A stretch of DNA of 64,000 bases from the NCBI RefSeq assembly GCF_900105055.1, contig NZ_FNTA01000004.1, positions 2,139,501 through 2,203,500 on the forward strand, written 5' to 3'. The notes under the pieces are model-generated. The model was given only the letters and a program-made list of their open reading frames with translations, was not told the origin of the DNA and did no database searches. Source of the stretch: Amycolatopsis lurida. Its GTDB lineage: Bacteria; Actinomycetota; Actinomycetes; Mycobacteriales; Pseudonocardiaceae. The position numbers and the translations under genes were made by a program. Shown one piece after another: positions 33,268 through 40,835 of this stretch (position 1 is its first letter; every line of letters starts with the position of its first letter).

Positions 33268-34620
33268 TCAGGGTAGGCCGGCGAGCGACTTCTCGAGGAC
33301 CTCGTCGGACAGCGCGTGGTCGGAAATGTCGCCCGCCAGATACGCGCCGTACGCCGGAAGGTCGAGGTGAGCATGCCCGCACAGCGCGGTCAGAATCACC
33401 TTCTCCTCTCCGGTTTCCTTGCACCGCAACGCTTCCTGAATGCACGCGGCGAGGGCGTGGGTCGGCTCGGGCGCGGGGATGATGCCCTCCGTGCGGGCGA
33501 ACCGCACGCCTGCCGCGAAACAGTCCTCCTGCCCGATGGCGACCGCGTCGATCAGCCCGAGCTCGTAGATATGCGAGATCAGCGGCGACATCCCGTGGTA
33601 GCGCAGGCCGCCGGCGTGAATCGGGTCGGGGATGAAGTCGTGACCGAGCGTGTGCATCTTCAGCAACGGCGTCAACCCGGCGGTGTCCCCGAAGTCGTAC
33701 GCGTACTTCCCGCGGGTGAGGGTCGGGCAGGCGGCCGGTTCGACCGCGCGGATCACCGGATCCATCCGGCCGGCGAGTTTTTCGCGCAGGAACGGGAAGG
33801 CGAGCCCGCCGAAGTTGGATCCGCCGCCCGTGCAGCCGACGAGGACGTCCGGGGTGTCCCCGGCCAGTTCGAACTGCTTGAGCGCCTCTTCGCCGATGAT
33901 CGTCTGGTGCAGCAGCACGTGGTTGAGCACGCTGCCGAGCGCGTACCGCGTGTTCTCCGCCTGCGCCGCCTGCTCGACCGCCTCGCTGATCGCGATGCCG
34001 AGACTCCCGGCCGAGTCCGGGTCCGCGGCCAGGATCGCGCGGCCGGATTCGGTCAGCTCGGACGGGCTGGGGTGCACCGTCGCGCCGAAGGTCTCCATCA
34101 TCAGCTTGCGATACGGCTTCTGATCGAACGAAGCGCGGACCTGCCACACCTCGCACTCGAGCCCGAAGGTGGCGCACGCGAACGCGAGCGCGCTACCCCA
34201 CTGTCCCGCGCCGGTTTCCGTGGTCAGCCTGGTGACCCCCTCCGCCGCGTTGTAGAACGCCTGCGGGACGGCGGTGTTGGGCTTGTGCGAGACGACCGGG
34301 CTGACACCTTCGTACTTGTAGTAGATGCGGGCGGGAGTGCCGAGCGCCTTCTCCAGCCGCCTCGCGCGGAACAGCGGCGACGGCCGCCAGAGCCGGTAGA
34401 CGTCGAGGACCTCTTCCGGGATGTCGATGTACCGTTCGGTGCTGACTTCCTGGGCGATGAGCGCCTGCGGGAACAGGGGCGCGAGGTCGTCCGGGCCGAC
34501 CGGCTCACGGGTGCCCGGATGCAACGGCGGCGGTGGCGGCTCCGGCAGATCCGGGACGACGTTGTACCACCTGGCCGGCATGTCGGCTTCGTCGAGGATG
34601 TATTTGGTCCGCTCCGCCAT
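33268..34620 (-). CDS. TrpB-like PLP-dependent enzyme (TrpB2 type)
   Basis: A 450-residue fold-type II PLP enzyme. [14 protein letters not shown] contains the Schiff-base lysine, [17 protein letters not shown] follows as in tryptophan synthase beta, and [17 protein letters not shown] binds the phosphate. The long N-terminal extension with [20 protein letters not shown] and the C-terminal length mark the TrpB2 group, thought to convert indole and serine or phosphoserine to tryptophan without TrpA. No trpA or other tryptophan gene is adjacent, so the in vivo reaction is open. It is divergent from the arginase-family gene, sharing a palindrome upstream. Confidence 0.9.
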   Translation of the reverse strand: MAERTKYILDEADMPARWYNVVPDLPEPPPPPLHPGTREPVGPDDLAPLFPQALIAQEVSTERYIDIPEEVLDVYRLWRPSPLFRARRLEKALGTPARIYYKYEGVSPVVSHKPNTAVPQAFYNAAEGVTRLTTETGAGQWGSALAFACATFGLECEVWQVRASFDQKPYRKLMMETFGATVHPSPSELTESGRAILAADPDSAGSLGIAISEAVEQAAQAENTRYALGSVLNHVLLHQTIIGEEALKQFELAGDTPDVLVGCTGGGSNFGGLAFPFLREKLAGRMDPVIRAVEPAACPTLTRGKYAYDFGDTAGLTPLLKMHTLGHDFIPDPIHAGGLRYHGMSPLISHIYELGLIDAVAIGQEDCFAAGVRFARTEGIIPAPEPTHALAACIQEALRCKETGEEKVILTALCGHAHLDLPAYGAYLAGDISDHALSDEVLEKSLAGLP

Positions 34621-34632
34621 TGAGCCTCCTCT

Positions 34633-34661
34633 GTCCGTCCCTTCAACCTAAAGGGACGGAC
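34633..34661. promoter_or_regulatory. 11-bp-arm inverted repeat in the divergent TrpB2/arginase-like promoter region
   Basis: Arms GTCCGTCCCTT and AAGGGACGGAC are perfect, with a 7-bp spacer CAACCTA. The element begins 12 bp upstream of the TrpB-like start and about 35 bp before the arginase-like start. It could be an operator or a hairpin in the 5' leader; no regulator gene is adjacent. Confidence 0.55.
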
Positions 34662-34696
34662 GGCGTGACACCAGGGATCGCTACTACGGTGTGGGC

Positions 34697-35581
34697 ATGG
34701 GGAATTTCGTACTGCTCGACGCACCGTCCAATCTCGGACTGCGCCCGCCCGCCGAAGGTGTGGTCCCCGGCTGCTACAAAGCGCCGGGCGCGCTCCGTGA
34801 CCACGGCCTGCTCACCCGTTTGGGGGCGACCGACGGCGGTGTCGTCACCCCGCCGCGATATCTGCCCGACCGGTCGCCCGGCGGCGGCGTGCGCAACGCG
34901 GCCGGGATCGCGACCTACACCGCGGCCCTCGCCGGACGGCTGGCGAAGATCCGCGCGGACGGTGGCTTCCCGGTGGTGCTCGGCGGCGACTGTTCGATCG
35001 CGCTCGCCGCCATGCTCACTCTTCGCCGCGAAGGCCGCTTCGGCATCGTCTACTTCGACGGTCACGACGACTTCCGGCACCTCGGCAATTCCGATCACGT
35101 CGCCAACGTGGGCGGTGAGGCCCTCGCCGTCGTCACCGGCCGTGGCCGACCGGAACTGGCCGATGTGGACGGTCTGGGGCCGTACGTCCGTGACGAAGAC
35201 GTCCTCGTGCTCGGTGTTCGCGCGGAGGAATCCACCGAGGCGCGGGACGCGGGGCTGCGCGTCGTGACCAGCCAGGAGATCATGGCCTCCGGCACCGGCG
35301 GCGCACTCGCCGCCGCCCGCGAGATCTTCGCGCCGCTGGACGGTTTCTGGATCCACATCGACATCGACACGCTCGATCCGGAATTCGTGTCCGCTGTGGA
35401 CAGTCCCGATCCCGGCGGGCTCAGCCCGGACAAGCTCGTCGAACTGCTCCGCGGCCTGCTCGCCATCCCCGGCGCCGCCGGGCTGGAACTGACCATCTTC
35501 GATCCCGACCTCGACCCCGACGGCACACAGGCCGCCCTGGTGGCGGACTGCCTCGTGCGCGCACTGGAAGGAACCCGATGA
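34697..35581 (+). CDS. Arginase/agmatinase family ureohydrolase
   Basis: A 294-residue protein. The two-metal site of the family is readable: YFDGHDDF (Asp-x-His-Asp-Asp) and HIDIDTLDPEF (Asp-x-Asp). The first ligand motif reads GGDCS rather than GGDHS, a Cys for His change seen in a minority of relatives. The family hydrolyses guanidino compounds such as arginine, agmatine or guanidinobutyrate to urea and an amine. The start is uncertain between GTG 34691 and ATG 34697. The ATGA overlap with the next gene makes a two-gene operon with the dienelactone hydrolase. Confidence 0.85.
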   Translation: MGNFVLLDAPSNLGLRPPAEGVVPGCYKAPGALRDHGLLTRLGATDGGVVTPPRYLPDRSPGGGVRNAAGIATYTAALAGRLAKIRADGGFPVVLGGDCSIALAAMLTLRREGRFGIVYFDGHDDFRHLGNSDHVANVGGEALAVVTGRGRPELADVDGLGPYVRDEDVLVLGVRAEESTEARDAGLRVVTSQEIMASGTGGALAAAREIFAPLDGFWIHIDIDTLDPEFVSAVDSPDPGGLSPDKLVELLRGLLAIPGAAGLELTIFDPDLDPDGTQAALVADCLVRALEGTR

Positions 35582-36267
35582 CCAAGGTGACCGTCGCCGA
35601 CGGCTCGTTCGACGCCCCGCTCTGGCTGCCCGAATCCGGCTCCGGTCCGGGGCTGGTGCTGATCCAGGAGATCTTCGGGCTCGACGACTACCTCAAATCG
35701 GTCGCCGCCGATCTGGCCGCCCTCGGTTACGTCGTCGCCGTGCCTGAACTGTTTTGGCGAATCTCCCCCGGCTGGTCGGCCACGCACGACGAAGCCGGGC
35801 TTTCGGCCTCGATGGCCGTCGCCGGCCGGCTCGATCCGGCACGCGCCGTCACCGACGTGCTCGCGACCCTCGCGACGCTGCGCGACCTGCCCGAAACCGA
35901 TGGCCGCGCAGGCGTCTTCGGTTTCTGCCTCGGCGGCTCGATGGCCTACGCGGCCGCGGCCGAAGGCGACCCGGATGTCGCGGTCTCGTACTACGGCTCG
36001 CGTGTTCCGGAGCAACTTCCGTTGCTGGACAAGATCACCTGCCCGATCCAGTTCCAGTTCGGCGGCGAGGATCCCTACATTCCCGTCGAAGGCGTGCGTC
36101 GCCTTGCCGACGCGGTCGCTGCTCACGACGGAGCGGAGATCCACATCCACGAGGGGGCGGGGCACGCGTTCCACAACCACGTGGCGCCGATGTTCCACCA
36201 GCCGGAGCCCGCCGCGGCGGCTTGGGCACTGACGCTGGAGTTCCTCGGGCGGGTCTTCCCCGCGTGA
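35578..36267 (+). CDS. Dienelactone hydrolase family protein
   Basis: A 229-residue alpha/beta hydrolase. The nucleophile motif is GFCLGG, with the Cys typical of dienelactone hydrolases, and the triad is completed by Asp in GGEDPYIPV and His in GAGHAFHN. Dienelactone hydrolases act in chlorocatechol breakdown, but many relatives have other substrates. The ATG overlaps the preceding stop by 4 bp. Together with the arginase-like gene it may handle a guanidino ester or lactone; no evidence here proves it. Confidence 0.88.
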   Translation: MTKVTVADGSFDAPLWLPESGSGPGLVLIQEIFGLDDYLKSVAADLAALGYVVAVPELFWRISPGWSATHDEAGLSASMAVAGRLDPARAVTDVLATLATLRDLPETDGRAGVFGFCLGGSMAYAAAAEGDPDVAVSYYGSRVPEQLPLLDKITCPIQFQFGGEDPYIPVEGVRRLADAVAAHDGAEIHIHEGAGHAFHNHVAPMFHQPEPAAAAWALTLEFLGRVFPA

Positions 36268-36279
36268 GTGAGCATTGGG

Positions 36280-36327
36280 CCTCGTGAGTGTTAAGGACGG
36301 TTAGAACCGTCCTTAACACTCACGAGG
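36280..36327 (+). terminator. 48-bp palindrome, family A, copy 3
   Basis: Perfect 23-bp arms with centre AG. The stem reads GTGTTAAGGACG where other copies have GTGGTAAGGACG, and the opposite arm carries the matching change. It is the only family A copy not between convergent genes: both neighbours are on the plus strand, so it separates two transcription units. Confidence 0.8.
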
Positions 36328-36385
36328 TACTTCGCTGTGGGCGAAGCACCGGAATATGTCGGTGCCTCCCGGTAGTTTCCCCACC

Positions 36386-37180
36386 ATGGCCACATTGGTG
36401 AGTTTTCACGCCCACCCCGACGACGAGTGCATCGTCGCGGGTGGCGTCATGCGCAAGGCCTTCGAGGAAGGTCACCGTGTCGTGCTCGTCGTCGCGACCA
36501 GGGGGGAGGTCGGCGAGGTGCCGGACGGTTTCCTCGACGACGGAGAGGAGTTGTGGCAGCGCCGCGTGCAGGAGACGCACGCTTCCGCCGAGGTCCTGGG
36601 GGCCAAGCGGGTGGAGTTCCTGGGGTACACCGATTCCGGCATGATGGGCGAGCCGCGCAACGACGTGCCCGGCACGTTCTGGCAGGCCGACGTCGAGGAG
36701 GCCGCGCAGCGGCTGGCCGCGATCCTGCGCGAGGAGCAGGCCGACGTCCTGACCGTCTACGACGACAACGGCGGCTACGGGCATCCTGATCACATCCAGG
36801 TCCATCGCGTCGGGAAGCGCGCGGCCGAGCTGGCGGGCACGCCGCGGGTCTACGAGGCGACGAGCAACAGTGACGAGATGCGCCGCGGCATGGAGGAGGC
36901 GGTGCGGACGGGGCAGATGAAGGCCGAGGACCTTCCCGATTTCGAAGACGGTTCCGAGTTCGGCAAGCCGGAAGCGATCCTGACCGCGAGGGTCGACGTC
37001 ACGGAGTACCTGTCTCACAAGCGGGCCGCGATGCGCGCGCACGCCAGCCAGATCAGTGAGGATTCGTTCTTCCTCGCGATGCCCGACGAGGCCTTCGCGC
37101 AGGCGTTCGGCGTCGAGTGGTTCATCCGTGCCGGGCAGGGTCCGGGCATCACGGAGACCGATCTCATGGCCGGTCTCTGA
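36386..37180 (+). CDS. PIG-L (LmbE/Mca-like) family deacetylase
   Basis: A 264-residue zinc-dependent amidase/deacetylase. It begins ATLVSFHAHPDDECIVAGGVMRKA with the metal-binding AHPDDE, continues with ATRGEVGEV and TDSGMMGEPRND, and has the second histidine motif in YGHPDHIQVHRVG. The sequence resembles mycothiol S-conjugate amidase and MshB of actinobacteria, enzymes that cut GlcNAc-type amides. The ATG at 36386 is used because the metal motif starts ten residues in; an upstream ATG at 36356 would add ten residues. It is directly followed by the DUF1877 gene. Confidence 0.88.
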   Translation: MATLVSFHAHPDDECIVAGGVMRKAFEEGHRVVLVVATRGEVGEVPDGFLDDGEELWQRRVQETHASAEVLGAKRVEFLGYTDSGMMGEPRNDVPGTFWQADVEEAAQRLAAILREEQADVLTVYDDNGGYGHPDHIQVHRVGKRAAELAGTPRVYEATSNSDEMRRGMEEAVRTGQMKAEDLPDFEDGSEFGKPEAILTARVDVTEYLSHKRAAMRAHASQISEDSFFLAMPDEAFAQAFGVEWFIRAGQGPGITETDLMAGL

Positions 37181-37183
37181 CCG

Positions 37184-37648
37184 ATGGGCATGTGCGGGGC
37201 GTACCTGCGGGTCACGTCCGACGAACTACGTGGACTGAGCGAGAAACCCGAGCGGTACTGGGAGTACGCCGAGAAGGCCGACGGCACCGAGCGGGCGGTG
37301 GACGTCGACAAGGCCTGGCACGCGCTGTGGTTCCTGGGCGGGCGGGCCGGGTTCGAGGTCGACTTCGTGCTGGGCGGAACACTGCTGGGAGAAGCCGACA
37401 GTGACGGGCCACCGCGGCATTTCACCGCGGACGAGGTGCGGACGATCTCGGCGGAGATGGCGCGGACCGGGTTCGATCGGCTCTCACACGGTGTCGAGCT
37501 GTCGGAACTCGAGGCCGAGGGGATCTACCCGTCGATCTGGGACGAGCCCGACGCGCTGGATTACGTGCGCGGGTACTACGACGAACTGGCGGCCTTCTTC
37601 GCCGGGGCCGCGAAGGCCGGGGAGCCGGTCGTCACGATCATCACCTGA
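37184..37648 (+). CDS. DUF1877 (YfbM-like) family protein
   Basis: A 154-residue protein that starts MGMCGAYLRVTSDELRGL, contains DVDKAWHALWFL and ends with a YYDELAAFFAGAAKAGEPVVTIIT helix and strand, typical of the YfbM/DUF1877 family. Its function is unknown. It begins 3 bp after the deacetylase stop, so the two are probably cotranscribed. It converges with the RidA gene across a strong hairpin. Confidence 0.88.
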   Translation: MGMCGAYLRVTSDELRGLSEKPERYWEYAEKADGTERAVDVDKAWHALWFLGGRAGFEVDFVLGGTLLGEADSDGPPRHFTADEVRTISAEMARTGFDRLSHGVELSELEAEGIYPSIWDEPDALDYVRGYYDELAAFFAGAAKAGEPVVTIIT

Positions 37649-37652
37649 CGAG

Positions 37653-37705
37653 TCCGTGAAGGCCTCCTTGAGGGACTCTGGGTCCCTCAAGGAGGCCTTC
37701 ACGGA
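37653..37705. terminator. 53-bp hairpin with GTGAAGGCCTCCTT arms between convergent genes
   Basis: Perfect 24-bp arms (TCCGTGAAGGCCTCCTTGAG plus GGAC and its complement) around the 5-bp loop TCTGG. It lies 4 bp after the DUF1877 stop and 5 bp before the RidA stop, so it can serve both strands. It shares GTGAAGGCC with the hairpin at 30559. Confidence 0.85.
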
Positions 37706-37710
37706 ATTGA

Positions 37711-38109
37711 TCAGGCCGTGGCGGCGGTGACGTCGAGCTCGACGAGCTGCCCGCGATACCCGAGCTGCGCGACCCCGAGCAGGGTGCTCGCGGTGGTGAA
37801 GGCCTCCCCGATCTCCGACTCGACGAACCGGTCCCACACGGCCGAGAGCACGTCGGCGTCCGGCGTGACCACGTAGATCACCGTGCGCACCACGTCGGCC
37901 GGGGTCGCCTTGGCGAAGGCGAGCGCGGCGGCGGTGTTCGCGACGACCTGGTCGACTTGGGCGAGCACGTCGCCCTCGACGACCTTGCCGTCTTCGGCGA
38001 GCGGGCACTGGCCGGCGAGGTGGATGTCCCGCCGTCCTTCGACGATGGTCACGTGGTGGTAGGTGGGCGTGGGGTGCAGACCAGGTGGATGGTGGCGTTG
38101 AATGGTCAC
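37711..38109 (-). CDS. RidA-family (YjgF/YER057c) protein
   Basis: A 132-residue member of the RidA superfamily. It begins PPGLHPTPTYHHVTIVEGRRDIHLAGQCPLAEDGKVVEGDV and has ANTAAALAFAKATPADVVRTVIYVV and a conserved C-terminal LLGVAQLGYRGQLVELDVTAA. The canonical RidA arginine/cysteine pair at the active site appears altered, so deaminase activity on enamine/imine intermediates is uncertain; several RidA subgroups are non-canonical. The GTG at 38109 has AGGA at good spacing; an ATG at 38118 is possible. It is divergent from mtnA, 57 bp away. Confidence 0.85.
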   Translation of the reverse strand: MTIQRHHPPGLHPTPTYHHVTIVEGRRDIHLAGQCPLAEDGKVVEGDVLAQVDQVVANTAAALAFAKATPADVVRTVIYVVTPDADVLSAVWDRFVESEIGEAFTTASTLLGVAQLGYRGQLVELDVTAATA

Positions 38110-38166
38110 GAGCCGCATCCTCACCGAGGCGGTCGCGACGGGACAACCGGATTTCACGGGAGAGCC

Positions 38167-39132
38167 ATGCGCAGGACGATCGACTGGACCGGTGACGCGG
38201 TCACGATCATCGACCAGACCGTCCTGCCCGCGGAGTATCGCGTACTCGAACTGCGCACGGTCGGCGAACTCGTCGACGCCGTCCAGCGGCTGGCGGTGCG
38301 CGGGGCGCCGGCGCTCGGCGCGGCGGGGGCGCTCGGTGTCGTGCTCGCGGCCCGCGCGGGAGGTGACGTCGAAGCCGAGGCGCACCGCGTCGCTCAGGCG
38401 CGGCCGACGGCGGTCAACCTGAGCTGGGGTGTCTCCCGCGCCCTCGCGAAGCTCCCGGAGGGGCCGGAAGCCGTTCTCGCCGAAGCGCTGGCGATCCTCG
38501 ACGAGGACGAGCGGATCAACCACGAAGCCTCCCGGCTGGCGGCCGGCGTGGTGCTCGAACACTGTGCGCGGCGGCCGTTGCGGCTGCTCAGTCACTGCAA
38601 CGCGGGCCACCTCGCCACGGTCGCCTGGGGCAGCGCGCTCGGCGTCGTCTGGCATCTTCAGGCCCGTGGCCTGGTCGAGTCCGTGCTGGTCGACGAGACC
38701 CGGCCGCTGCTGCAAGGCGCCCGCCTTACCGCGTGGGAACTGGCCGAAGCCGGTGTCCCGTACCGGATCCAGCCCGACGCCGCGGCCGCCGCCGCGATGA
38801 GCCGCGGCCTGGTCGACTGCGTGCTCGTGGGCGCCGACCGGATCGCCGCCAACGGCGACGTCGCCAACAAGATCGGCACCTACGGCCTGGCGATCGCGGC
38901 GAAGCACCACGGAGTCCCGTTCGTGGTCGTCGCCCCGTCGTCCACTGTGGACACCGCGATGCCGGACGGCGCCGGGATCGTGATCGAGGAACGCGATCCC
39001 GGCGAGGTCCTGAGTTTCGGTGGCACGAAGGTCGCTCCCGAAGGCGCCGAGGTGTTCAACCCGGCCTTCGACGTGACGCCGTTCGAGCTGGTCACCGCGG
39101 TCGTCACCGAGCAGGGGGTGCTGCGCCCGTGA
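38167..39132 (+). CDS. mtnA: S-methyl-5-thioribose-1-phosphate isomerase
   Basis: A 321-residue MtnA/aIF-2B-family sugar phosphate isomerase. RGAPALGAAGALGVVLAA, the SHCNAG motif with the catalytic cysteine, DETRPLLQGARLTAWEL and GADRIAANGDVANKIGTYGLA with the catalytic Asp are all present. It converts methylthioribose 1-phosphate to methylthioribulose 1-phosphate in methionine salvage. No other salvage genes (mtnB to mtnD, mtnK/P) are in the window. The ATG follows GGGAG. It faces the RidA gene upstream and a probable gene remnant at its 3' end. Confidence 0.92.
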   Translation: MRRTIDWTGDAVTIIDQTVLPAEYRVLELRTVGELVDAVQRLAVRGAPALGAAGALGVVLAARAGGDVEAEAHRVAQARPTAVNLSWGVSRALAKLPEGPEAVLAEALAILDEDERINHEASRLAAGVVLEHCARRPLRLLSHCNAGHLATVAWGSALGVVWHLQARGLVESVLVDETRPLLQGARLTAWELAEAGVPYRIQPDAAAAAAMSRGLVDCVLVGADRIAANGDVANKIGTYGLAIAAKHHGVPFVVVAPSSTVDTAMPDGAGIVIEERDPGEVLSFGGTKVAPEGAEVFNPAFDVTPFELVTAVVTEQGVLRP

Positions 39133-39284
39133 TCAGCTTGGTGAACAAGGCGGCCATTTCCGCGTCGTCGTAGCTCAACGGGAGCGTGTCGAAGTAGTAG
39201 CGGAGAACGCCTGGTCCGGTGCCCACGAATCACCGTCACCCCGAGCAGAACCGATGCCACACCAAGGAATCTCTTGATTTTCAC
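39104..39284 (-). pseudogene. Possible frameshifted small membrane/secreted protein remnant
   Basis: Reading the minus strand from GTG 39284 gives a signal-like VKIKRFLGVASVLLGVTVI. The next frame, from about 39226 to the stop at 39104, reads GTGPGVLRYYFDTLPLSYDD then AEMAALFTKLITG, an ordinary soluble-looking segment. A single-base shift near 39227 would join them into a 55-60-residue protein. The last 29 bases overlap the mtnA 3' end. I do not recognise the family, and the join is a hypothesis; it could also be chance coding in a 211-bp gap. Confidence 0.3.
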
Positions 39285-39343
39285 ACCTGGTCGCCTTGGC
39301 AAGAGCGGCCACGCGAAGTCGATTACCCGGCAGGTAATGCGGG

Positions 39344-40564
39344 CTAGAAGGATTCGAGGCAGGACGGCTCGCGGTCGGTGGCGAACGCGGCCGTCGCCCG
39401 GGAAACCGCGCCGGCGGTCCGCTCCTTGATCCGGCCCGCGGCGGCCAGCGTGCTGGGCCTGGTCCCGCCGAGGAAGATCGCGCCGAGATCGTCCACGCCC
39501 AGTTCCAGATCCGGTGCGTCCTCCACCTGCGTCACCTCGGCGTTGCCGTCCTCGTCGGTGACAAGCCGCCAGTTCCCGGTGTTCCACGGACAGAAGGCAT
39601 CGCGGACGCCGAGCACCAGATCCACCGGAGCGCCATAGCGCCGGGTGACGAGGCCGCGGTCGACGTCGACGAGCCGGAGCCACAAGGAGTCACCGGCGGA
39701 CCGGGTCATGGCGCGGGGGTTGGCGAGCAGATGGACGAGCGGCTCGTCGAGGGCGGTGAACCCTTCCACCGTGACGACCAGGTCGTAGTCGAGCAGGAAG
39801 CGATACAGCGTCGCGTACGCCTCCGGAGTGGTCGCGACCATTTCCTGCACGGTCAGGATCCCTCGCGGGCCTTCCTCGTTCCAGTCGTTCTTCAGCCGGT
39901 AGATCACGTAGCCGTCCGGGAGGACGGCGAACTTGAGCGCGGTCGCGCCGTGACGGCGGTACTCGGGGTCGTCGAGCACGAATTCCCAGGTCGACTCGGG
40001 CCTGTCGAGTGCGCCGACCCGTTGTGGCGCTTCCTTTTCGTAGATCGCCTTGATCAGCGGAATCGCCTGTTTCCGCCCGACTTCGCGTACTCGGTCGGCT
40101 TCGAGTTCGACGCCGGGCCGGAACTCGGACTTGGCGCGCACTTTCGCGCGGTGGAACTGCGCCGCGAGGCCATAACCGAAACGGGGATAGATGACCGCTT
40201 CGGACGCCCACAACGCGGCGATCGGTTCACCGCCGTCTTCGTGCAGGCCGTGCAGTTGCGCCCGCATGACCCGGGTGAGCACCCCCCGCCTGCGGTGGCC
40301 CGGCGCGACGGCGACCGACGTCACCGCGGCGAGCGGCGTCTGCCCGGCACCGGGAACGGTGATCTCGCGGGTGAGCAGTTCCCCCACTCCGACGAGGTCG
40401 TCGCCGTCGAAGACACCGTGCGTGCGGTCCGGCTCGAACACCAGCCGTTCGCGGTGTTTCAAGCCTTCCGTCGGGTCGGTCAGGAAGGCGCTCGCGAGCA
40501 GTTCCGCGAACGCGGGCAGGTCGTCGGCGGTCAAGGTGCGGAGGGTCAAGCCGTCATCGCTCAC
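39344..40564 (-). CDS. eis: Eis-family GNAT N-acetyltransferase
   Basis: A 406-residue protein with the three-part Eis layout. The N-terminal GNAT domain (1-150) includes VTSVAVAPGHRRRGVLTRVMRAQL, the acetyl-CoA site; a second GNAT-like domain and a sterol-carrier-like C-terminal domain follow; and the chain ends in ...SCLESF, an Eis-typical free C-terminal phenylalanine that serves as catalytic carboxylate. Mycobacterial Eis acetylates aminoglycosides at several amines and a host phosphatase. Here the natural substrate is unknown. Aminoglycoside resistance is a family possibility, not shown. Confidence 0.88.
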   Translation of the reverse strand: MSDDGLTLRTLTADDLPAFAELLASAFLTDPTEGLKHRERLVFEPDRTHGVFDGDDLVGVGELLTREITVPGAGQTPLAAVTSVAVAPGHRRRGVLTRVMRAQLHGLHEDGGEPIAALWASEAVIYPRFGYGLAAQFHRAKVRAKSEFRPGVELEADRVREVGRKQAIPLIKAIYEKEAPQRVGALDRPESTWEFVLDDPEYRRHGATALKFAVLPDGYVIYRLKNDWNEEGPRGILTVQEMVATTPEAYATLYRFLLDYDLVVTVEGFTALDEPLVHLLANPRAMTRSAGDSLWLRLVDVDRGLVTRRYGAPVDLVLGVRDAFCPWNTGNWRLVTDEDGNAEVTQVEDAPDLELGVDDLGAIFLGGTRPSTLAAAGRIKERTAGAVSRATAAFATDREPSCLESF

Positions 40565-40617
40565 CCTGTCGTCCTACGCCTCTTCACCGACGACCGCCAC
40601 GCATTAAAGTGCGGTCG

Positions 40618-40833
40618 TCAGGGCCGCGGCCCGATCACCTCACCCTTTTCCGTCACCTCGATGGCCATCGCGGGACACGAGTCCGCCGCGTCCAGCACCG
40701 TCTCGTCCGGCTCCACCTCTCCCGTGACCAACGTCGCCGTGGCACCGTCGAGTGCGAAGACCTCCGGCTTCAGCGCGGCGCACATCCCCGAGCCGATGCA
40801 CGTATCGCCATCGACGTCGACTTTCCAGCTCAT
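40618..40833 (-). CDS. [3Fe-4S] ferredoxin partnering the P450
   Basis: A 71-residue ferredoxin with CIGSGMC (Cys12, Cys18) and DSCPAMAI (Cys53), the three-cysteine pattern of single [3Fe-4S] actinomycete ferredoxins. It carries electrons from a ferredoxin reductase to the P450. Its ATG is 2 bp after the P450 stop, as in many CYP-ferredoxin pairs. The reductase is not in this window. Confidence 0.93.
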   Translation of the reverse strand: MSWKVDVDGDTCIGSGMCAALKPEVFALDGATATLVTGEVEPDETVLDAADSCPAMAIEVTEKGEVIGPRP

Positions 40834-40835
40834 GC

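Noticed and set aside
37957..38166. Longer mtnA start
   Set aside because: The upstream part is antisense to the RidA gene; ATG 38167 has GGGAG upstream and gives the family length.
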